A stretch of DNA of 41,705 nucleotides from a virus. A program made the translations under genes and the position numbers. Below, in pieces: positions 24,132 to 30,491 of this stretch. The stretch is from the IMG/VR virus record IMGVR_UViG_3300031276_000006, positions 1 through 41,705 of that record; one strand, written 5' to 3'. The notes under the pieces were generated by a model, which worked only from the letters and a program-made list of their open reading frames with translations, was not told where the DNA came from and searched no databases. The first letter of the stretch is position 1. The number at the start of each line of letters is the position of its first letter.

Positions 24132-25004
24132 CTATCGCACAATCCCGTGCAGGCTCTCCAGGTAGGTCACCCGCTGCTCGATGGTCAGCGGCTCGGGTTC
24201 GGGTTGCTCAGTGGGCCAATCGTAATCGGCTATTGCCTGCCAGGTGTCTGGCAAATCCTTGCGGCAATGCTGCCAGTCCCAAAAGTTGACCGCTGTAATC
24301 CCAAGCGCCCGCGCCTTGTCCATGAAATCAACCACGTTAGCGGGCGTTGCCTGCCAATCGCCCGCCTTCCATGCCGCGCCAGTCGGGATGAATGGCAGGT
24401 TAGGCGAAAGCGCCTTGAATTCGTTGTACGATTTCTCAAGCTGTTCTGCGGGGTTATTGGCCTGCAACCAGTAGACCTGCGGCATGTTGAGATCCACGCG
24501 GGCTATAAACTCCTTCCAGGGGAATGATGGGTGATAGCTTGGGTAGCGGTAGGATGATAGCGCAATCGGGCAAGTCAGGCCGGCGCGCAAGTAGGTCATG
24601 AACGGGGCAACCGACGAATTTCGGCCCTTGTACTCACTTTCCGCGTCAATGACATACCCGTCAAGGCCAAACTCAGTCATCCGGTTAATGGCCTTAGCCG
24701 CCTCGCGTTCGGGGTAGTAGCCATACACATAATGCCAACCCCAAACGCCAATGCCCTTTGCCCGCAGAGCCGCGACAATCGCCGGGATATCGGCGCTAAT
24801 GTTGTAATTACCTACCCCATCGGCTATTTTGATCAGGACGTGAGACAAGCGTGCCTGGTATGCAACCTCAGCGATCTTGTCCGGGTCGCCGCCCTCAGCG
24901 TTAATTGCTACCCAAATGTACATGCCCTTGCCGGTCAATTCATCCATTGCCTTCTGTTCCTCCCATGCGCCCAGGGCTGATGCTCCCTGGAAATAATCGG
25001 TCAT
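24132..25004 (-). CDS. Glycoside hydrolase, TIM barrel (GH25-like), probable endolysin
   Basis: 290 aa. GVWGWHYVYGYYPEREA and GLDGYVIDAESEYKG (Asp120, Glu122) follow the GH25 muramidase layout, where a DxE pair at the end of a strand is catalytic. PQVYWLQANNPAEQLEKS and VNFWDWQHCRKDLPD lie where GH25 enzymes have later barrel strands. It lacks a signal peptide and is next to membrane proteins, so a holin-released endolysin is the best reading. A GH25-related, non-lysozyme barrel in the virion is the alternative. Confidence 0.75.
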   Translation of the reverse strand: MTDYFQGASALGAWEEQKAMDELTGKGMYIWVAINAEGGDPDKIAEVAYQARLSHVLIKIADGVGNYNISADIPAIVAALRAKGIGVWGWHYVYGYYPEREAAKAINRMTEFGLDGYVIDAESEYKGRNSSVAPFMTYLRAGLTCPIALSSYRYPSYHPSFPWKEFIARVDLNMPQVYWLQANNPAEQLEKSYNEFKALSPNLPFIPTGAAWKAGDWQATPANVVDFMDKARALGITAVNFWDWQHCRKDLPDTWQAIADYDWPTEQPEPEPLTIEQRVTYLESLHGIVR

Positions 25005-25507
25005 AATCCTACCGCTCCTGAGTTAAGTGGCCCGGTTTTCTTCTCGACCAAAATTAGCCGCGCCGTGAGTTGTTCAATCGTGGCCACTAAGCCCGGGATG
25101 CGCTGCACTTCCACCTCCAGTTCAGCCACCCTGGCGACACGCTTCTGACGCTCCACGGTCATTTCTTCAGCCTTGCTGAACGCCTCGACCGCCCGCTTTT
25201 CGGCGGTGATTGCACGCTGTTCGGCCTCTTCGGCGCGTTTCTCGGCAGCCTCTGCTCGCTCCTCAGATGTTTTCCGGGCGTTGCGTTCAGCATCAACCTC
25301 TGCTCGCAATCTGGCAATTTCTACCCGCATACTTTCCATCATCTCGTTGGCGATTTCTTGAACCTTAAGGCGAAAATTCTCCGCTTCCTTATCTGAGTCA
25401 ACCTTATTTTTATTCCTGAGCTTAACTACCGAAAAGTAACCCGCAAGCAAACCGCCGATGATTGTGCCGGCCACAGTGATAAGGGTGATGACTACGGTTT
25501 CGGTCAT
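25001..25507 (-). CDS. Membrane-anchored coiled-coil protein, 168 aa
   Basis: An N-terminal transmembrane segment (VVITLITVAGTIIGGLLAGY) is followed by a long charged coiled coil (about 40-140, many EERAEAAEKRAEEAEQRA-type heptads). It lies in the lysis block and overlaps the endolysin start by ATGA. The layout, one anchor and a long helical rod, is like unimolecular spanins or pinholin-like antiholins, but no lipobox is seen. Function is inferred from position. Confidence 0.6.
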   Translation of the reverse strand: MTETVVITLITVAGTIIGGLLAGYFSVVKLRNKNKVDSDKEAENFRLKVQEIANEMMESMRVEIARLRAEVDAERNARKTSEERAEAAEKRAEEAEQRAITAEKRAVEAFSKAEEMTVERQKRVARVAELEVEVQRIPGLVATIEQLTARLILVEKKTGPLNSGAVGL

Positions 25508-25815
25508 TGCACAAGGCGACGTGACCCATTGATGCTGATGTATCCTGTCCGAAATCCTGCCAGAATTCCGCCAATTAGTGAAATGGCCAGTAGACCGCGG
25601 ATCGCTGAGAGAAGCGTGAAATCGAGCGGGAGAGGATGGCCATTATCCCGAATGAAAACGAGTGCATAAAATAAGATCGTATAGGAAATCCAGATGATAA
25701 ATGGCACGAAAATCCAGCGGTAGCGTGGCAAGATGATCATGATATTGATCGCCAGCATCAGCACTACAACAGATTCGACCAACGTTATCGCCTGGATGAA
25801 ATGTATGTCAATCAT
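25504..25815 (-). CDS. Integral membrane protein, holin candidate 2
   Basis: 103 aa with three hydrophobic segments (TLVESVVVLMLAINIMIILP; WIFVPFIIWISYTILFYALV; LLSAIRGLLAISLIGGILAG) and a basic tail. Three spans and about 100 residues are the size of class I holins. It overlaps neighbours by 4 bases at each end. With the 25812-26189 product it forms a holin/antiholin-like pair upstream of the endolysin. Confidence 0.6.
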   Translation of the reverse strand: MIDIHFIQAITLVESVVVLMLAINIMIILPRYRWIFVPFIIWISYTILFYALVFIRDNGHPLPLDFTLLSAIRGLLAISLIGGILAGFRTGYISINGSRRLVQ

Positions 25816-26189
25816 TGAGGCGGCTCTGCTGTTCCCGCGTCCATCAGTTTGGCGGCTCGCACGTCCTTAGCCTGCGGGGTAATCGAATAGGCGCCCTGGT
25901 TGGACATTACCGCCATGACCAGCGCCCACACCGACACAGCCCATCCTTGACGATCGTAAGCCAGCCCGAGCGGAAGCACCTGGAAATAGTCGATGCCTAT
26001 CATAGCGACCCACACCAGGACCAGGAAGCCGAGCATCACCAGGCGCTTGCGCTCGCCTGTGTCGTTGGGGTCGTTCGTGCCCAGGGCCGCGAACCACAGG
26101 CGCACGCCCGGCACATACGAAAACAGCAGTGAGAGCACGGCGCCCGCTACTGTCTGGATAATTACGGGGGTAAGCGATACGTCTGGCAT
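25812..26189 (-). CDS. Integral membrane protein, holin candidate 1
   Basis: 125 aa from ATG 26189 (AGGAG 8 bases upstream), first gene of the late transcript. Three hydrophobic stretches (VIIQTVAGAVLSLLFSYVPG; LVMLGFLVLVWVAMIGIDYF; GWAVSVWALVMAVMSNQG) and a charged C-terminus fit a holin. An in-frame extension to 26285 is possible on paper, but it would overlap the promoter start region and has no ribosome site. Confidence 0.62.
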   Translation of the reverse strand: MPDVSLTPVIIQTVAGAVLSLLFSYVPGVRLWFAALGTNDPNDTGERKRLVMLGFLVLVWVAMIGIDYFQVLPLGLAYDRQGWAVSVWALVMAVMSNQGAYSITPQAKDVRAAKLMDAGTAEPPQ

Positions 26190-26302
26190 TGGGATTCTCC
26201 TGTGCGAAATAAAAAAACGATGCGCCCAACTCGGGAACATCGGGACCCGGCAGGCGGGCAAGTACCGGCGGCGAAATTTTGTCATGCCGATACGTCAACC
26301 TG

Positions 26303-26331
26303 AATATACAATACATTTGGAGAAATGTCAA
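26303..26331 (-). promoter_or_regulatory. Late promoter (leftward)
   Basis: TTGACA (26331-26326), 17-bp spacer, TATATT (26308-26303) on the minus strand. It is the only strong promoter between the early terminator at 26,343 and the lysis genes, and all genes from 26,189 to 2,108 follow in the same direction. The full -35 consensus suggests recognition by host sigma70 without a phage sigma factor. Confidence 0.8.
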
Positions 26332-26340
26332 CGTGAATGC

Positions 26341-26365
26341 AAAAAGCCCCCGAGTTGGGGGCTTT
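26341..26365 (-). terminator. Intrinsic terminator, end of left early operon 2
   Basis: AAAGCCCCC (26343-26351), loop GAGTT, GGGGGCTTT (26357-26365). Read leftward, the stem is followed by a run of U (26341-26345). It closes the small operon 27,419-26,389 just before the late promoter. It could also work weakly rightward. Confidence 0.85.
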
Positions 26366-26388
26366 CAGTTTGGAAAGGTTGGATTGAA

Positions 26389-26529
26389 TCAGTTGTCGTC
26401 ACATAATTGATTGGCGTTTTGCCAATGTCTTATACTCCACTCGTGTATTTTCGCCTTGCTTGATAACCGTGTATGGTTTCTCGTCAACCATACGATATAA
26501 GCAAATACGAATCTCTTTATTTTCACCAT
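26389..26529 (-). CDS. Small basic protein, 46 aa
   Basis: ATG 26529, with AAGGAG 9 bases upstream, reads MVKIKRFVFAYIVWLTRNHT and continues basic to TGA 26391-26389. It is preceded by the 38-bp hairpin/ribosome-site repeat also found before the next gene, supporting expression. The N-terminus is partly hydrophobic. Unknown function. Confidence 0.55.
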   Translation of the reverse strand: MVKIKRFVFAYIVWLTRNHTRLSSKAKIHEWSIRHWQNANQLCDDN

Positions 26530-26531
26530 CA

Positions 26532-26569
26532 GATTTTCTCCTTGCCGGTTATTCGCCACCGGCGGGGCT
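26532..26569 (-). repeat. 38-bp hairpin + ribosome-site repeat, copy 1
   Basis: Identical to 26776-26813. On the coding (minus) strand it contains GCCGGT...ACCGGC, a 6-bp hairpin with an 8-base loop, then AAGGAGAAAATC directly before a gene start. Both copies are leaders of small genes. Confidence 0.85.
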
Positions 26570-26589
26570 GTTGGTTTGGTAAGGTGGGG

Positions 26590-26775
26590 CTATTTAAGAC
26601 CAAGGTTTTTATTCGCGATTTCCCAGGCTTCGGGCTCTGCATCCTCCGACGGTCTCAGTCTCCCGGTCTCATTCCCGACGTAGGTCAGCATCGCACCTTC
26701 GTTTGGATCGTCGGTTGCGGGATCGTACACGAAACGATAATGTTTTCCGTTCAAGTAAAATTCTGTCTCTTTCAT
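26590..26775 (-). CDS. Hypothetical protein, 61 aa
   Basis: Starts MKETEFYLNGKHYRFVYDPA, a strand-turn-strand element, then an acidic helix. Its leader is copy 2 of the 38-bp repeat, giving AAGGAG 6 bases before the ATG. Sits in the short leftward early operon with an RHH gene. No family recognised. Confidence 0.65.
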   Translation of the reverse strand: MKETEFYLNGKHYRFVYDPATDDPNEGAMLTYVGNETGRLRPSEDAEPEAWEIANKNLGLK

Positions 26776-26813
26776 GATTTTCTCCTTGCCGGTTATTCGC
26801 CACCGGCGGGGCT
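26776..26813 (-). repeat. 38-bp hairpin + ribosome-site repeat, copy 2
   Basis: Exact copy of 26532-26569, immediately upstream of the ATG at 26775. Confidence 0.85.
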
Positions 26814-26838
26814 TTTCTATTCGGTTGTGGGTGGATGG

Positions 26839-27165
26839 TTATCCGTACCAGGTGCGGTCAGGCAGCTTGCGGGTGACCTGATACTCCAGGCCGTCGATCG
26901 TGACGCTGCCGGTCTGGTACTCGCCGTTGTTCATGACATTGCGCACAGTGCGGGTTGCATTGTGTAGTATCTCGCCGCTGTCCGGTGCCTGGATAACAAT
27001 TTGCTGGTTGTTCTCGTTCATCGGTTCCTCCATTCGTCCATACTCTTTTGCAATCAAATTTTCAATCAGGCTCGTTTCGCTTGTGCCGTGTTCCCTGGCA
27101 AGCAATTCAAGTTGCTCGATTGTCATTTCCGAAAATCGGTAATTGCGGCGGGTTGACTTGCTCAT
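26839..27165 (-). CDS. Ribbon-helix-helix DNA-binding protein, 108 aa
   Basis: The N-terminal 45 residues (RRNYRFSEMTIEQLELLARE, then HGTSETSLIENLIAKEYGR) form a strand and two helices of the Arc/CopG type. A C-terminal extension (SVTIDGLEYQVTRKLPDRTW) is separate. ATG 27165 overlaps the previous stop (ATGA). It lies under a promoter whose spacer is filled by a palindrome, so autorepression is likely. RHH proteins also serve as antitoxins; no toxin gene is recognised beside it. Confidence 0.8.
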   Translation of the reverse strand: MSKSTRRNYRFSEMTIEQLELLAREHGTSETSLIENLIAKEYGRMEEPMNENNQQIVIQAPDSGEILHNATRTVRNVMNNGEYQTGSVTIDGLEYQVTRKLPDRTWYG

Positions 27166-27419
27166 TTCTCGATCCACTGCCGAACTGCATCCAGGTTGAC
27201 TGTGGCACCGCTCCAGCTTTCGCCGTCGCCGTCTGCCGTCCAGCCGCCACCGAAGCCTGTCACCGTGATCGCCGGTACGCTCGTGCGGCCCTGGCGGATA
27301 CTGCGAACTGTGATACCGATATCTGCGAATTTCTTGTCTGCATCGGTGTAATCTTTGGCGGTCATTCCGAGTGCTTCGAGTACCATTTTCTGTGTCTTGC
27401 TTATCGGGTAGTTAGCCAT
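27162..27419 (-). CDS. Hypothetical protein, 85 aa
   Basis: First gene of the operon after the consensus promoter. A helical half (KTQKMVLEALGMTAKDYTDA) is followed by a Gly-rich stretch (VTGFGGGWTADGDGESWSG) and a final helix. AGGAG lies 8 bases before the ATG. Not recognised; co-expressed with the RHH protein. Confidence 0.7.
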   Translation of the reverse strand: MANYPISKTQKMVLEALGMTAKDYTDADKKFADIGITVRSIRQGRTSVPAITVTGFGGGWTADGDGESWSGATVNLDAVRQWIEK

Positions 27420-27456
27420 CTCATTTGCTCCTGTCTGATTTCTTTATCCTGTATTT

Positions 27457-27485
27457 ATTATACATACTTTTGTATGTATTGTCAA
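27457..27485 (-). promoter_or_regulatory. Perfect-consensus leftward early promoter
   Basis: TTGACA (27485-27480), 17-bp spacer, TATAAT (27462-27457), an exact sigma70 consensus. The spacer is almost entirely a palindrome (27460-27479), implying tight repression. The rest of the gap to the terminator at 27,535 shows nothing else. Confidence 0.88.
27460..27479. promoter_or_regulatory. Operator palindrome in the promoter spacer
   Basis: ATACATAC-TTTT-GTATGTAT, perfect 8-bp arms around four T. Its core ATAC-TTTT-GTAT recurs at 31,292-31,303. Likely bound by one of the phage's RHH proteins, whose sites are typically short inverted repeats. Confidence 0.75.
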
Positions 27486-27534
27486 TAGGTAGCAGGCGCC
27501 AATTTACGGATTTAGTGTACCAATATGAAACACT

Positions 27535-27559
27535 AAAAAGCCCCGGACTGGCCAGGGCT
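27535..27559 (-). terminator. Intrinsic terminator, end of left early operon 1
   Basis: AGCCCCGG (27539-27546) and CCAGGGCT (27552-27559) pair over 8 bp including one G-U. Read leftward, a U-run (27539-27535) follows. It ends transcription from the 31,264 promoter after the polymerase-like gene. Confidence 0.82.
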
Positions 27560-27573
27560 CGTGGATTTGTTGG

Positions 27574-28119
27574 TTAGATGCGGCGTGACAATACTCCCGG
27601 CATGCGCTCCCACGGCTCGACCCATCCGAGGCCGAGCAGGTCGAGGAAGTCAATCTCTTCGGGCAGATCCACTACCCGACCCCTGCGCAGGATCGCCCCA
27701 TCCACCACTTTACAGTCGCTCGGCAGGCAACCGCCATACTTGCGCGGGGTGACGATCCACTTCGAGAAGTCAGCCGGCCCTGTGCGAATTACGAACAGCA
27801 CGCCCCAATGTGCTGGCGGGGTGACCAGAAAAAGATCCAAATTGATGCCCTGGGGGAGCGCGAATTGCTTGTACTTGTTTCCGCCCTTGATGCGCTGCCA
27901 CATCAGGGAGTTCAAGTAGTCGTCAAGCAGCGACGCGGACAACACAGGCTCCTGAAACAGATTACGGATCGGCTTGAACAGCGGCTCGGCTATGATCTCG
28001 ATGTCGTGGACGTTGGCCTTCCTGCGGCGCACGCTCCCGGCGATCTCCACCCGCTTGCAGAACGGGGCCATGTCGGCGCGGATCTCTTCTGCAATGGCGA
28101 TGGCTTGGGTCAGCTCCAT
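27574..28119 (-). CDS. DNA polymerase X-like nucleotidyltransferase, 181 aa
   Basis: AGSVRRRKANVHDIEIIAEP has the GSxRR...DxE metal-binding motif of the polymerase beta superfamily, and INLDLFLV supplies the third acidic residue. GVLFVIRTGPADFSKWIV matches the thumb-side TG..F motif of family X. The usual N-terminal 8-kDa lyase domain and the C-terminal PHP domain of bacterial PolX are absent, so this is a bare palm/thumb enzyme. Gap filling or end repair near the ERF recombinase is a reasonable role. It overlaps the previous gene by 10 bases. Confidence 0.82.
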   Translation of the reverse strand: MELTQAIAIAEEIRADMAPFCKRVEIAGSVRRRKANVHDIEIIAEPLFKPIRNLFQEPVLSASLLDDYLNSLMWQRIKGGNKYKQFALPQGINLDLFLVTPPAHWGVLFVIRTGPADFSKWIVTPRKYGGCLPSDCKVVDGAILRRGRVVDLPEEIDFLDLLGLGWVEPWERMPGVLSRRI

Positions 28120-28319
28120 AATTGCACCATTGCCATTTGCGGCCCGTAACCGAGCTGGTAGCGGGTCACATCACTGCACGTCGCCCGCCCGACGTGGCAA
28201 TCCTGGGCGGCCTCGGTCAGCTCATCGTCGGTAACGTCCGGGGCGATGACCTCGAAATGGTAGTAGACCACCAGTCCGCCGGGGGTGTGGGTGTGGTCGA
28301 AGCGGAAGCGGGGGGTCAT
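28110..28319 (-). CDS. Hypothetical protein, 69 aa
   Basis: Begins MTPRFRFDHTHTPGGLVVYY and continues as an alpha/beta small protein with DDELTEAAQDCHV. It overlaps both neighbours (ATGA upstream, 10 bases downstream). No family recognised. Confidence 0.66.
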   Translation of the reverse strand: MTPRFRFDHTHTPGGLVVYYHFEVIAPDVTDDELTEAAQDCHVGRATCSDVTRYQLGYGPQMAMVQLWS

Positions 28320-28495
28320 GCGGTCACTCCATGCGCCCGCTTCATAAAGGCGTTCAGCATTCGGATTGCACGGAGTGTGCGGCGGGGATTGTTGCTAGTT
28401 AAGTCGTAAAATCGTTGCTTGCCTTCGTCTCTGTTGACAAAGAGAGCGCCGCCAACTTTGCCTGAATACCAGTGGACTGCAATTCTCGTAATCAT
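28316..28495 (-). CDS. Small protein, 59 aa (KRAHGVTA paralogue 1)
   Basis: ATG 28495, with GGAGG 8 bases upstream, reads MITRIAVHWYSGKVGGALFV, then NPRRTLRAIRMLNAFMK and ends RAHGVTA. It shares the PRRTxRA...N...KRAHGVTA ending and a beta-start with the 30060-30251 product, so the two are paralogues in one operon. Overlaps the next ATG by 4 bases. Function unknown. Confidence 0.72.
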   Translation of the reverse strand: MITRIAVHWYSGKVGGALFVNRDEGKQRFYDLTSNNPRRTLRAIRMLNAFMKRAHGVTA

Positions 28496-28547
28496 GTTAG
28501 TTCCTCCAGGTGGGCCGGCGCACCCCGGCTACCGGCCCATGAATGTG

Positions 28548-29267
28548 TCATGCCGTTGGTGCTTCGCCGCTCAACGTCAACTCTGCGGCTTTGTCCGGGT
28601 CTTTCCCGCTCAGCCGCCACTGGCGATAGGTGCCGCCCAACTGCTTCACCATGTCAATCGGTGCGCCGCCCAGGTTGAGCTTATTCAGCACACCGGCGGC
28701 GTCTGCCACGGTCGGCGATATGCCCTCTTCCATCAGCGCCCGGACTGCGGGCGAGACATTCTTCGGTATCTTGACTTTCGGCTGGTCAATCGGTGGCGGT
28801 GTAGTCCCGTTGCCGTTGGCGGGTTTGTTATGCGCGGGCGGTTTCTCGGTCGTTTTGCGCTCCGCCTGCTGCGTCTTGTTGCCGTCCGTGTCCTCGTCGG
28901 TGTACATCCCCAGGGCTGCGCTCAGAGCGTAGCGGCGCATGTAAGACACGATGGACCCGGCCACCTGTGCCTGAGATTTGCCCTTCTCGTCGCCCACAGG
29001 CAGCGACACGGTGCTTTCCAGCCACTCGCCACTGGAGTGCATCAGGATCGTAGTCACGCCGATGCTTGCCCCGTCACCCTCAACCATTTGTGATACGCTC
29101 AGGCCATGCTTCTCAAGCACCGGGCGGGCCGTCTCGATGATGCTGCCCAGGTCAGCATATTTGTTCTGGAGAAATGGATTCTTCGCATTGAACGGTGCCG
29201 CTTTCACTTCCGCCTGGAATTTCACTAGCGCCGTCGCCAGTTCCTTGATCGTTTCTGATTTGTTCAT
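28548..29267 (-). CDS. erf: ERF-family single-strand annealing protein
   Basis: 239 aa. NPFLQNKYADLGSIIETARP and AQVAGSIVSYMRRYALSAAL followed by GMYTDEDTDGN are the conserved ERF core motifs. A Pro/Thr-rich linker (about 140-175) leads to a C-terminal helical tail. It anneals single strands in phage recombination and may help circularise or repair the genome. ATG 29267 has AGGAGG 6 bases upstream; in-frame extension to 29327 has no better start. Confidence 0.9.
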   Translation of the reverse strand: MNKSETIKELATALVKFQAEVKAAPFNAKNPFLQNKYADLGSIIETARPVLEKHGLSVSQMVEGDGASIGVTTILMHSSGEWLESTVSLPVGDEKGKSQAQVAGSIVSYMRRYALSAALGMYTDEDTDGNKTQQAERKTTEKPPAHNKPANGNGTTPPPIDQPKVKIPKNVSPAVRALMEEGISPTVADAAGVLNKLNLGGAPIDMVKQLGGTYRQWRLSGKDPDKAAELTLSGEAPTA

Positions 29268-29277
29268 TGCCTGCCTC

Positions 29278-29508
29278 CTAAAGTTCGTCTCCGCAATTGC
29301 GACAATGCATATCTGGCTCAAGCCCATTTGGATTAATCCAAAATGGACCTTCTGGGTGAGAACTCATTCGACATTTGATTACTTCCATCCACGACGGGCC
29401 TTCCCGGCCCCAATAACGGGGTTTCAGAAGATACATCCACCAATCGCGACGCATCCAGCGTATCACCGGCCACATAGCTATCAGAATATCGTCTATAATC
29501 TCTCTCAT
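29278..29508 (-). CDS. Hypothetical protein with C-terminal CxxC, 76 aa
   Basis: Begins MREIIDDILIAMWPVIRWMR, amphipathic and Trp-rich, and ends HCRNCGDEL, half of a zinc knuckle. AGGAGGCAGGCA precedes the ATG, an exact 15-base leader shared with the ERF gene, which supports this frame. It overlaps the 29333-29641 frame for about 176 bases, so one of the two may be shorter than shown. Confidence 0.6.
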   Translation of the reverse strand: MREIIDDILIAMWPVIRWMRRDWWMYLLKPRYWGREGPSWMEVIKCRMSSHPEGPFWINPNGLEPDMHCRNCGDEL

Positions 29509-29641
29509 TGCCTGCCTCCTCAAACTCTCTCTCATTGTGAAACTTGCCGTCCGAGCACTTCCACTTGCCGCCGCCGTAGTACAGCAGTACCGCGATGCGC
29601 TCGCCGTTGACGGTTACTTCGTCGCCCCAATAAAGGTCCAT
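29333..29641 (-). CDS. Hypothetical protein, 102 aa (overlapping)
   Basis: ATG 29641 overlaps the previous stop (TGATG). The first 50 residues (MDLYWGDEVTVNGERIAVLL, then YYGGGKWKCSDGKFHNER) look like a genuine SH3-like or beta-barrel domain. The last part lies under the 29278-29508 gene in another frame and looks less constrained, so the protein may have grown over its neighbour. Confidence 0.55.
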   Translation of the reverse strand: MDLYWGDEVTVNGERIAVLLYYGGGKWKCSDGKFHNEREFEEAGNERDYRRYSDSYVAGDTLDASRLVDVSSETPLLGPGRPVVDGSNQMSNEFSPRRSILD

Positions 29642-30063
29642 CAGAATGGCATCTCCATATCGTCGAGCGATGCACTCGCCGCCCGTTCGCACGCGGGGCA
29701 ATGCTCCTCGGGGAGCTTGCAATTGCACTCGGGCAGGATGCCGCACGCCTGGGCCAGTGCATCGGCGCTGATGTCCGTGTTCCGCTCGTAGGTTTCGCGG
29801 GCAATGACAAATGTATCTTTCCACATCTTGTAACTGCCCGCCCCGTCAGCAATCGCCGCCCTGAAATAATCCCAAAACGCCTTGAGCAACTCGACCGGCG
29901 CCCCGCAGTGATCCCAGGCATCAATGGCTGCGTAAGCCTCCATGCGCCAGTGAAATGAGTTAGCGTTGTTTAGTTGCGTCTGGTAGTCGATGGTTGCGGC
30001 CATCTGGTCACGCGCCGACGGCCCGCGCCGGTTCCAGCCACTCCTGCCTGTGTTGTAACTCAT
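29641..30063 (-). CDS. Hypothetical protein with Cys-rich end, 140 aa
   Basis: Helical protein (SFHWRMEAYAAIDAWDHCGA; LLKAFWDYFRAAIADGAGSY) ending in ECNCKLPEEHCPACERA, a probable zinc site, and DDMEMPF. The acidic final hexapeptide resembles C-termini of single-strand-binding proteins (DDD/E..PF), which recruit partners. That resemblance and the ERF gene next to it suggest a replication or recombination role, but no domain is recognised. Confidence 0.62.
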   Translation of the reverse strand: MSYNTGRSGWNRRGPSARDQMAATIDYQTQLNNANSFHWRMEAYAAIDAWDHCGAPVELLKAFWDYFRAAIADGAGSYKMWKDTFVIARETYERNTDISADALAQACGILPECNCKLPEEHCPACERAASASLDDMEMPF

Positions 30064-30251
30064 GCCGTCACCCCATGCGCCCGCTTCAGGAGCAAATTAA
30101 AAAGGTGCAGCGCCCTCTTTGTTCGGCGGGGCTTGTTTTTTGAAAGAATATAGCTCTGAACCCTCTTGCCCCTGTGAACAAATATCATGCCTGAATTGTC
30201 TGTGCGTTCTGGGCCTTCGTGGTTCCATGAAATTGAAATATAGTCAATCAT
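30060..30251 (-). CDS. Small protein, 63 aa (KRAHGVTA paralogue 2)
   Basis: MIDYISISWNHEGPERTDNS, then KPRRTKRALHLFNLLLKR and AHGVTA. Paralogue of 28316-28495. AGGAGG in the shared GGCGAAACAGGAG leader lies 7 bases before the ATG, and the stop overlaps the next ATG. Confidence 0.72.
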   Translation of the reverse strand: MIDYISISWNHEGPERTDNSGMIFVHRGKRVQSYILSKNKPRRTKRALHLFNLLLKRAHGVTA

Positions 30252-30258
30252 TTTGATC

Positions 30259-30271
30259 CTCCTGTTTCGCC
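30259..30271 (-). repeat. GGCGAAACAGGAG leader 13-mer, copy 1
   Basis: Minus-strand GGCGAAACAGGAG just before the ATG at 30251. The same 13-mer lies at 30498-30510, and its last 12 bases recur on the plus strand at 1382-1393, in each case supplying the ribosome site of the next start. Confidence 0.8.
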
Positions 30272-30299
30272 TTCGGTACGATATTTCGCCGGCGGGCCA

Positions 30300-30491
30300 T
30301 TAGTCGTTGCAGCCGCAATATTGATCTTCGGCGTCCCACGTCTCAGCTTCCTCCGTGTTGTACGGATCGCCTAATTCTGACGGGTACCACTCGCCGCCAT
30401 TGTTCGGGGTGTAAGCCCAGTGCCAATAGTGACTCCCGGCACTGCAATAATAGATTTTGTCCGTATCGTGCTCGTCCGTGCTTGCGCTCAT
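30300..30491 (-). CDS. Possible separate 63-aa product from an internal start
   Basis: ATG 30491 is in frame inside the 307-aa gene and is preceded by GGCGAAACAGGAGACTAAA, the same leader 13-mer as the 30251 start. The product (MSASTDEHDTDKIYYCSAGS... ending QYCGCND) is acidic with spaced cysteines. Either an overlapping two-product gene or an old fusion of a small gene onto the nuclease. Confidence 0.5.
   Translation of the reverse strand: MSASTDEHDTDKIYYCSAGSHYWHWAYTPNNGGEWYPSELGDPYNTEEAETWDAEDQYCGCND

Noticed and set aside
26189-26285. N-terminal extension of the first holin candidate to 26285
   Set aside because: It is basic and Arg-rich, lacks a ribosome site, and begins within about 10 bases of the predicted transcription start. 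ATG 26189 has a good AGGAG.
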